Source of the DNA: Calditerrivibrio sp.
GTDB lineage: Bacteria; Chrysiogenota; Deferribacteres; Deferribacterales; Calditerrivibrionaceae
Direction: 5' to 3'
Length of the DNA stretch: 12,021 nt
NCBI GenBank assembly: GCA_020217115.1
Contig: JAIWOA010000106.1
Coordinates: 1-12,021, forward strand
The number at the start of each line of letters is the position of its first letter. Within the stretch, counting starts at the first letter, position 1. The notes beneath the pieces are model-generated. The model was not told the origin of the DNA. It ran no database searches and saw nothing but the letters and a program-made list of their open reading frames with translations. Shown in pieces: positions 7,739-12,021 of the stretch. A program made the translations under genes and the position numbers.

Positions 7739-7767
7739 TTGACTATATAATAAAATGGTGCTATAAG
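7739..7767 (+). promoter_or_regulatory. Promoter of rplU-rpmA
   Basis: TTGACT (7739-7744), a 17-bp spacer and TATAAG (7762-7767) start 13 bp after the UPF0114 stop codon. The predicted transcript start is near 7774, leaving about 25 nt of leader with a GGAGGT Shine-Dalgarno (7788-7793). Confidence 0.75.
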
Positions 7768-7798
7768 ACCAGTCCTTTTAAGAATACGGAGGTATCTA

Positions 7799-8113
7799 AT
7801 GGTAGCAGTATTGAAAACTGGTGGAAAGCAGTTTATAGTTCAGAATGGCGATGTTTTGAGTGTTGAAAAAATAGAGGGTGAGCCTGGCACGGTTGTAAAG
7901 CTTGAAGGAGTACTTATGGTTTCCGATGGCTCTGATGTAAAGGTTGGCAATCCTAATGTTGAGGGTGCTTTTGTTGAAGTAGAGATACTTGAGCAAACAA
8001 GGGGTGATAAGGTAATTGCTTTTAAAAGAAGACCTCGCCACGACTTTAAAAAGAAGATAGGTCACAGACAGCATCTCACAAAAATTAAAGTAAAAGATAT
8101 AAAAGTAAGTTAG
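7799..8113 (+). CDS. rplU: 50S ribosomal protein L21
   Basis: A 104-residue large-subunit ribosomal protein of standard length that binds 23S rRNA. It begins [12 protein letters not shown] and carries the basic C-terminal block [17 protein letters not shown] that marks L21. ATG 7799 is preceded by GGAGGT. It is the first gene of the conserved rplU-rpmA-obgE order and has its own promoter. rpmA follows after 10 bp with its Shine-Dalgarno overlapping the rplU stop region. The leader is too short for an autoregulatory structure of the type described for L21 leaders in other bacteria. Confidence 0.97.
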   Translation: MVAVLKTGGKQFIVQNGDVLSVEKIEGEPGTVVKLEGVLMVSDGSDVKVGNPNVEGAFVEVEILEQTRGDKVIAFKRRPRHDFKKKIGHRQHLTKIKVKDIKVS

Positions 8114-8123
8114 GAGGCGTAAA

Positions 8124-8387
8124 ATGGCTCATAAGAAAGCTGGTGGTAGTACAAGAAACGGTAGGGATAGTCAAAGTAAACGCCTTGGTGTAAAGAAATC
8201 TGATGGTCAGGTTGTTGTTGCTGGTAATATAATTGTAAGACAGCGTGGTACTCAGTTTAAGCCAGGTAAAAATGTTGGATGTGGTACAGATTATACTCTA
8301 TTTTCCCTTATTGATGGATTTGTAAAGTTTGAGGACAAAGGATCAAGGGGTAAGTTTGTTTCTGTTTACACTGAAAGATTAGCTTAA
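8124..8387 (+). CDS. rpmA: 50S ribosomal protein L27
   Basis: An 87-residue large-subunit protein whose N-terminus reaches the peptidyl-transferase centre. It begins directly with [16 protein letters not shown], so it lacks the cleaved N-terminal extension of Firmicutes/Fusobacteria-type L27. This argues against those phyla for the host. S-K-R-L-G-V-K and the central [10 protein letters not shown] block are intact. The Shine-Dalgarno is TAGGAGGCG, partly within the rplU stop codon, which implies coupled expression. A terminator hairpin follows closely. Confidence 0.97.
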   Translation: MAHKKAGGSTRNGRDSQSKRLGVKKSDGQVVVAGNIIVRQRGTQFKPGKNVGCGTDYTLFSLIDGFVKFEDKGSRGKFVSVYTERLA

Positions 8388-8409
8388 CAATATTTCTATA
8401 TATAAATAT

Positions 8410-8441
8410 ATGGGTGCTCGAAGGCACCCATTTTCTGTTTT
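8410..8441 (+). terminator. Rho-independent terminator after rpmA
   Basis: An 8-bp stem, ATGGGTGC (8410-8417) with GCACCCAT (8424-8431), and a TCGAAG loop lead into TTTTCTGTTTT. It ends only 7 bp before the obgE start codon, so obgE needs read-through or a promoter of its own. Confidence 0.85.
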
Positions 8442-8448
8442 ATAAGCT

Positions 8449-9441
8449 ATGAAGTTCATAGATATCGTAAAAATAATAGTGAAAGCTGGCGATGGTGGGG
8501 ATGGTTGTGTAAGTTTCCGCCGTGAAAAATATGTTCCCAAGGGTGGACCTGATGGTGGACATGGTGGTAAAGGTGGCGATATTGTTCTTGTTGGAGACAG
8601 TTCCAAACATACCCTTTTGGATTTGAATTACAAACATATTTATAAAGCAGAACGTGGAGCCCATGGGAGGGGTAATGACCAGAATGGAAAGTGGGGTGAG
8701 GACCTTTTTATAAAAGTTCCATTGGGTACGATAGTAAAAAATGCAGATAATGATGAAATTATCGGTGAGATAATAAAAAATGGTGAAACTCTTGTTGTTG
8801 CAAAGGGGGGTAGAGGTGGCAGAGGTAACCTTGCCTTTGTAAGTTCTACTCAGAGGGCACCAAGGATAGCAGAGCCTGGTGAAGCTGGTGAGGAGTTTAC
8901 CCTGATACTTGAATTAAAGTTAATTGCCGATGTTGGGATAGTGGGTTTCCCAAATGCCGGAAAGTCCACATTTATATCTGTTGTTTCAGCTGCAAAACCC
9001 AAAATAGCTGATTACCCTTTTACAACACTTGCTCCTAATCTTGGTGTAGTTAAGGGTGAGTTTGGTAAATCCTTTGTCCTTGCAGATATGCCGGGCCTTA
9101 TAGAGGGTGCCCATGAGGGGCAGGGGCTTGGGATACAGTTTTTAAAGCATATTGAAAGAACAAAATTTATTCTGCATTTTGTGGATGCATCTTCTGAAAG
9201 CTCTATGATTGAGAATTATAGGAAAATAAGAAGGGAGCTTGAGATGTTTTCTCCCCTATTGGCAGAGAAATATGAAATTATAGTAGCTACAAAAATAGAT
9301 TCTGCAAACCTTGACAATTTGAAAAGTTTTAGAGAGTTTTCCAGAGGTAGAGATCTTTTTGAAATATCTTCCCTTACGAGGGATGGGGTGGATAATTTAA
9401 TCTCATTTATTTCGGAACAGCTTGATACTTTTGTAGAATAA
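8449..9441 (+). CDS. obgE: Obg-family ribosome-associated GTPase
   Basis: This cytoplasmic GTPase acts in 50S subunit maturation and stress signalling. Residues 1-158 form the Gly-rich Obg domain, starting M-K-F-I-D and with the repeated G-G motifs typical of it. The G domain follows: G1 GFPNAGKST (166-174), G2 around FTT (191-193), G3 DMPG (213-216), G4 TKID (281-284), G5 near ISS (306-308). G4 has Thr in place of the usual Asn of NKxD. The 330-residue protein ends at the G domain, lacking the C-terminal extensions of E. coli (390) or Bacillus (428) Obg. The start is fixed by the conserved N-terminus, yet no Shine-Dalgarno precedes it and a terminator stands 7 bp upstream. The position after rplU-rpmA is the classic order. 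Confidence 0.96.
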   Translation: MKFIDIVKIIVKAGDGGDGCVSFRREKYVPKGGPDGGHGGKGGDIVLVGDSSKHTLLDLNYKHIYKAERGAHGRGNDQNGKWGEDLFIKVPLGTIVKNADNDEIIGEIIKNGETLVVAKGGRGGRGNLAFVSSTQRAPRIAEPGEAGEEFTLILELKLIADVGIVGFPNAGKSTFISVVSAAKPKIADYPFTTLAPNLGVVKGEFGKSFVLADMPGLIEGAHEGQGLGIQFLKHIERTKFILHFVDASSESSMIENYRKIRRELEMFSPLLAEKYEIIVATKIDSANLDNLKSFREFSRGRDLFEISSLTRDGVDNLISFISEQLDTFVE

Positions 9442-9453
9442 TATTAATATTAG

Positions 9454-9481
9454 TTGATTTTTTTAGTTTTTTTTCTAATAT
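9454..9481 (+). promoter_or_regulatory. Candidate promoter giving a leaderless DciA-like mRNA
   Basis: TTGATT (9454-9459), a 16-bp T-rich spacer and TAATAT (9476-9481) would start transcription at about 9488-9489, which is the ATG itself. This fits the absence of any Shine-Dalgarno before the gene. The boxes are moderate and the region is AT-rich. Confidence 0.4.
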
Positions 9482-9488
9482 AGCTAGC

Positions 9489-9923
9489 ATGAAATTGGTA
9501 AAAGAGATATTTGAAAGTGATAATTTTAATCCCTCCATATTGCAGTTAATAAAACTGTGCAGTTCATGGAAAAAAGTTATGGGTGATTTTATAGGTGAAA
9601 ATTCATCCCCTGTGAAATTATCTGATGGTCTACTGGTAGTTGCAGTTGAAGATTCGATATGGATCAATGAATTTTCGTTTATGAAGAAGGATTTTGTTGA
9701 TAGATTACACGATTTTGGCTATAGTTATATTAAAGATATAAAATTTGTCATCAATAAAAATAGGAAAAATGTTAAAGTAAAACGTGATCTACTTGAGGTT
9801 ACTGATGAGATATTGGTTAAGGTAGAAGATATCTCTTCAGTTATAAAGGATGCAAATTTAAGGTTAAGATTCAAAGCAGCTTTAGTTAATTATTTTAGAA
9901 ATATAAAGAGTAATTTGGTATAA
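9489..9923 (+). CDS. DUF721 / DciA-like protein
   Basis: A 144-residue soluble protein of the DUF721 family. The hallmark segment spans about residues 24-90: W27 in a W-K-K-V-M-G-D-F-I motif, S-S-P-V-K-L-S-D-G-L-L-V-V-A-V (39-53), then S-I-W-I-N-E (56-61) and a hydrophobic strand I-K-D-I-K-F-V-I (81-88). Members of this family include DciA, the ancestral loader of the replicative helicase DnaB, so a replication-initiation role is plausible. Homology here is by pattern only and not all DUF721 proteins are shown to be loaders. The C-terminal 50 residues are charged and not recognised. No Shine-Dalgarno precedes ATG 9489, and it is the first ATG of the frame. It sits between obgE and def with its own possible promoter. 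Confidence 0.8.
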   Translation: MKLVKEIFESDNFNPSILQLIKLCSSWKKVMGDFIGENSSPVKLSDGLLVVAVEDSIWINEFSFMKKDFVDRLHDFGYSYIKDIKFVINKNRKNVKVKRDLLEVTDEILVKVEDISSVIKDANLRLRFKAALVNYFRNIKSNLV

Positions 9924-9928
9924 AAATC

Positions 9929-9956
9929 TTGACAAGTAATTTAAAAAGATTATAAT
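9929..9956 (+). promoter_or_regulatory. Consensus sigma-70 promoter for def
   Basis: Perfect TTGACA (9929-9934) and perfect TATAAT (9951-9956), 16 bp apart, begin 6 bp after the DUF721 stop codon. The predicted start near 9963 leaves only about 12 nt of leader, holding the GAGGT Shine-Dalgarno. Confidence 0.88.
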
Positions 9957-9974
9957 TTAGAGTGTGAGGTTAAT

Positions 9975-10478
9975 ATGATTTTAGAAATAAAAAAATTTCC
10001 AGATCAGGTTTTGAGAAAAAAGGCTTTGGAAGTTGAATCTTTTGATAATTCACTGAGGGAACTTGTTGAAAATATGGCTGAGACAATGTACTCTGCTCCG
10101 GGTGTTGGTTTGGCTGCCCCTCAGGTTGGTGTAAGTAAGAGGCTTTTTATTATAGATATCAGTGAAAAAAAAGATAATCTGAATGTTTTTATAAATCCTG
10201 TCATAGTAAACGCTGAAGGTGAGATACTTGAAGAAGAGGGCTGTTTAAGTCTTCCTGGTGAGTATGCAAATGTCATCAGAAGTAGAGAAGTAGAGGTTTT
10301 AGCCTATGATTTAGAGGGGAAACAATTTTCATTAAAAGCAGATGGTCTGATGTCAAGGGCTATCCAGCATGAGCTTGATCACTTAAATGGTACACTTTTT
10401 ATAGATAAGCTTCCAATATTTAAACGGGAAGCTATAAAGAAAAGTATCAAAAAAAGAAAAGAGTTGGGTGAGTATTAA
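9975..10478 (+). CDS. def: Peptide deformylase
   Basis: This metalloenzyme removes the formyl group from the N-terminal methionine of new proteins. At 167 residues it has the size of the classic enzyme. All three motifs are present: motif 1 GVGLAAPQ (43-50), motif 2 EGCLS (88-92) with metal ligand C90, and motif 3 HELDH (132-136) with ligands H132 and H136 and catalytic E133. The start at ATG 9975 has a close GAGGT, and the N-terminus ILEIKKFPDQVLRKKA is typical. It is transcribed from a consensus promoter directly upstream. fmt, its frequent neighbour, is absent; the next gene encodes superoxide reductase with its own promoter. Confidence 0.97.
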   Translation: MILEIKKFPDQVLRKKALEVESFDNSLRELVENMAETMYSAPGVGLAAPQVGVSKRLFIIDISEKKDNLNVFINPVIVNAEGEILEEEGCLSLPGEYANVIRSREVEVLAYDLEGKQFSLKADGLMSRAIQHELDHLNGTLFIDKLPIFKREAIKKSIKKRKELGEY

Positions 10479-10493
10479 TTTTAATTATTTTTG

Positions 10494-10502
10494 TGCTATA
10501 AT
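10494..10502 (+). promoter_or_regulatory. Extended -10 promoter for superoxide reductase
   Basis: TGCTATAAT is a perfect extended -10 element (TGN plus TATAAT). The -35 region (around 10474-10480, ATTAAT/TTAATT) is poor and overlaps the def stop codon, which is usual for extended -10 promoters. The predicted start is near 10509, giving a leader of about 22 nt. Confidence 0.7.
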
Positions 10503-10530
10503 TAAAATATAAATTTTAAAGGAGGCTTAA

Positions 10531-10917
10531 ATGTCTGTTAGTAATTATGTAAAAAGTGCTGATTTTAAGAGTGAAAAGCATGTACCTGTAATTGAGTGCC
10601 CAAATGGGCTAAAGAAAGGTGAAGCTTCAATAGTTGAAGTTTCTGTTGGGAAGGAGATTGCACACCCAAATACTACCGAACATTTTATAAACTGGATTGC
10701 TCTTTACTTTAAGCCAGCTGAGGGGAATATCTACAATCTTGGCAGGGCAGAGTTTTTGGCACATGGTGAGTCTGTAAAGGGTGCAAATCAGGGTCCAGCA
10801 TACACTGATCCAGTTGCATCCTTTAAAGTAAAATTATCTGAACCAGGAACACTTATAGCTGTTAGTTATTGTAATATTCATGGTTTATGGGAAAGTCAGG
10901 TGGACGTTACATTTTAA
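10531..10917 (+). CDS. Superoxide reductase, one-iron (neelaredoxin) type
   Basis: This enzyme reduces superoxide to hydrogen peroxide without producing oxygen, a defence typical of anaerobes. At 128 residues it has only the SOR domain and lacks the N-terminal desulforedoxin domain with its FeCys4 centre, so it is not a two-iron desulfoferrodoxin. Catalytic E15-K16 and ligand H17 sit in SEKHVP (14-19). H45 (AHPN) and H51 (TEHFINW) supply further imidazoles, and C114-N-I-H117 supplies the axial thiolate and the fourth His. All five iron ligands are present. There is a strong Shine-Dalgarno (AAGGAGG, 10518-10524), an extended -10 promoter and its own terminator, so it is probably a single-gene unit. 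The electron donor, often a rubredoxin, is not in the window. Confidence 0.95.
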   Translation: MSVSNYVKSADFKSEKHVPVIECPNGLKKGEASIVEVSVGKEIAHPNTTEHFINWIALYFKPAEGNIYNLGRAEFLAHGESVKGANQGPAYTDPVASFKVKLSEPGTLIAVSYCNIHGLWESQVDVTF

Positions 10918-10930
10918 GATATTTTCTCAG

Positions 10931-10960
10931 AGGGCGGTTTGAAGCCGCCTTTTTTATTTT
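10931..10960 (+). terminator. Rho-independent terminator after superoxide reductase
   Basis: AGGGCGGTT and AGCCGCCTT can form a stem of about 9 bp with two G-U pairs and a tight TGA loop, followed by TTTTTTATTTTTAT. It starts 14 bp after the stop codon. Confidence 0.85.
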
Positions 10961-11063
10961 TATAACCTCTCTTGAAGATTAATTTTCAATTTATTTGTAA
11001 ATTTAGTGAACTATATTCTATTATTGTAATCTGAGTTTTGAGTTGTAAATTTTTTAAATTATT

Positions 11064-11092
11064 TTGACTTTTGTATAAAGATTTGATATTTT
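11064..11092 (+). promoter_or_regulatory. Candidate promoter of ccmE-ccmF
   Basis: TTGACT (11064-11069), a 17-bp spacer and TATTTT (11087-11092) predict a start near 11099, 24 nt before ccmE. Apart from the terminator and this promoter, I see nothing else in the AT-rich gap 10961-11122. Confidence 0.5.
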
Positions 11093-11122
11093 TGACATTA
11101 GAAATTTGAGAGGTGTTTTATA

Positions 11123-11530
11123 ATGAAAAACAAAAAATTTTTAGTTGGAATTGTTGGAGTTGTTATATTTTCTGTAATAATAATTGTTATGATTTCAGGT
11201 TTTAGTAAGAATAGCATATATTATATAGAAGTACATGAACTACAAAAAGAACCTTTAAAATATGCTAAGAAAGGTATTCGTATAAGTGGTGATGTTTTGG
11301 GTGGTTCAGTAAAAAAAGATGAAATCAATAAGCATTTAGAATTTGTAATGACTGATAAGACAGGAGCTAAGATGAATGTTGTTTACAATGGTATCATTCC
11401 CGATGCCTTTAAAGAAGATGTTCAAGTAATTGTTGAAGGTAAATATGAAGCTTCTAACAATACATTTACAGCAAAAACACTTCTTGCGAAGTGTCCATCA
11501 AAGTATGAAGCAGAAGTAGAAAAAAAATAG
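11123..11530 (+). CDS. ccmE: Cytochrome c maturation haem chaperone CcmE, CXXXY type
   Basis: CcmE carries haem covalently on the periplasmic side and hands it to the CcmF lyase complex. This 135-residue protein has a short cytoplasmic N-terminus, one transmembrane anchor (about 6-26), and a periplasmic OB-fold domain with the family patterns G-I-R-I-S-G-D-V (51-58) and V-I-V-E-G-K-Y (102-108). The haem-binding site is not the usual H-x-x-x-Y. The same position (after T-L-L-A-K) reads C124-P-S-K-Y128, the CXXXY variant known from Desulfovibrio and archaea. A GAGAGGTG Shine-Dalgarno precedes ATG 11123. ccmF starts 9 bp after its stop, so it heads a System I maturation operon. Confidence 0.93.
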   Translation: MKNKKFLVGIVGVVIFSVIIIVMISGFSKNSIYYIEVHELQKEPLKYAKKGIRISGDVLGGSVKKDEINKHLEFVMTDKTGAKMNVVYNGIIPDAFKEDVQVIVEGKYEASNNTFTAKTLLAKCPSKYEAEVEKK

Positions 11531-11539
11531 GGAGATAAA

Positions 11540-12021
11540 ATGGGTAAAATAGGATTTTTATTACAATTATTTGGCTTGTTTGCTGGATTTGCTGCAATCT
11601 TTTTTTATGGTTCAAACCTCTTAAACCCCAAAGAATCCAATGAGAAATATGGAAAGCTGTCTATAATTACTCAGTTTGTTTTAATTACTCTATCATCAAT
11701 TGTTTTAATGATTGCTCTGGTACAAAGTGATTTTTCTATTGAGTATGTTGCTCAATACACAGATAGGAGCCTGCCTATGATCTATAAACTTAGTGCCTAT
11801 TGGGCAGGGCAAGCTGGTTCCCTCCTTTTCTGGGGATGGCTTGTATCGGTTTTTGCTTTTATAGAAATATTCAGGATAAAAAATTATTCTCTTGAACATA
11901 AATCTGGAGTATTTTTTATCATTGCCTTGACATCTACCTTTTTCTTGATGTTGACAAATTTTGTTACAAATCCATTTAAAACCCTTGATTTTATTGTTTC
12001 AGATGGAAATGGCATGAATCC
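11540..12021 (+). CDS. ccmF: Cytochrome c haem lyase subunit CcmF, N-terminal part (cut by window edge)
   Basis: The frame opens at ATG 11540, preceded by AGGGAGA, and stays open to the right edge, giving the first 160 residues of a protein normally near 600-650. It is an integral inner-membrane protein; helices are visible at about 4-24, 42-62, 91-111 and 122-142. The CcmF signature Y-V-A-Q-Y-T-D-R-S-L-P (69-79), the K-L-S-A-Y-W-A-G-Q-A-G-S-L-L-F-W segment (83-98), and N-P-F (144-146) leading into D-G-N-G-M-N (155-160) are all present. The tryptophan-rich haem-handling WWD region should lie just beyond the edge. It follows CXXXY-type ccmE in one operon. NrfE or CcsA-like paralogues are less likely given the pairing with ccmE. 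Confidence 0.93.
   Translation, partial: MGKIGFLLQLFGLFAGFAAIFFYGSNLLNPKESNEKYGKLSIITQFVLITLSSIVLMIALVQSDFSIEYVAQYTDRSLPMIYKLSAYWAGQAGSLLFWGWLVSVFAFIEIFRIKNYSLEHKSGVFFIIALTSTFFLMLTNFVTNPFKTLDFIVSDGNGMN

Noticed and set aside
8379..8664. Minus-strand frames at the start of obgE
   Set aside because: They arise from the Gly-rich Obg domain read backwards and overlap the terminator. No support.
9436..9475. AATATTAATATT palindrome plus T-run after obgE as a terminator
   Set aside because: The stem would be pure A/T with no loop and too weak; the T-run is better explained as promoter spacer.
11700..11899. Minus-strand frame of 64 codons at the right end
   Set aside because: It lies opposite clear CcmF coding sequence, with no ribosome site or recognisable content.

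Overview
The window is a compact, AT-rich stretch of an ordinary bacterial chromosome with 15 protein genes, two of them cut by the window edges. I see no mobile element, CRISPR array, rRNA or tRNA. A strongly AT-biased genome, a one-iron superoxide reductase, a System I cytochrome c maturation cluster with a Cys-type CcmE, and an rplU-rpmA-obgE block with a short Obg all point to a Gram-negative, anaerobic or microaerophilic respirer. My best guess is the Deferribacterota (Deferribacter, Calditerrivibrio or Flexistipes-like). That placement is inference from gene flavour, not a computed phylogeny.

Layout. At the left edge lies the N-terminal part of a ComFB-domain protein on the minus strand (1-251), divergent from gpsA (298-1296, glycerol-3-phosphate dehydrogenase). 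The predicted gpsA promoter runs into the ComFB start codon. gpsA converges on ilvE (1352-2446, minus, branched-chain aminotransferase). A 263-bp divergent regulatory region follows, carrying a near-ideal sigma-70 promoter for ilvE, two inverted repeats and a good sigma-54 (-24/-12) match. The sigma-54 match points at a 71-residue secreted Ala/Lys-rich repeat protein (2710-2925). The groES-groEL operon (minus, 4966 to 3030) has a degenerate CIRCE element at its promoter and a strong terminator. Divergent to it is leuC-leuD plus a four-helix UPF0114/YqhA membrane protein (5183-7726).

The right half is all plus strand. It holds rplU-rpmA with its own promoter and terminator, then obgE, a DciA-like DUF721 protein, def, a one-iron superoxide reductase, and ccmE-ccmF (ccmF runs off the right edge).

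How it fits together. IlvE, LeuC and LeuD serve leucine/branched-chain amino acid metabolism, and GpsA feeds phospholipid synthesis. GroESL, L21, L27, Obg and peptide deformylase make up a protein-synthesis and folding set. Superoxide reductase and CcmE/CcmF fit an anaerobic, cytochrome-c-based respiratory lifestyle. I did not find an obviously new multi-gene system. The least ordinary features are the putative sigma-54-controlled repeat protein with an NtrC-site-like palindrome upstream, the CXXXY variant of CcmE, and two adjacent genes (obgE and the DciA-like gene) without Shine-Dalgarno sequences, one of which looks leaderless.
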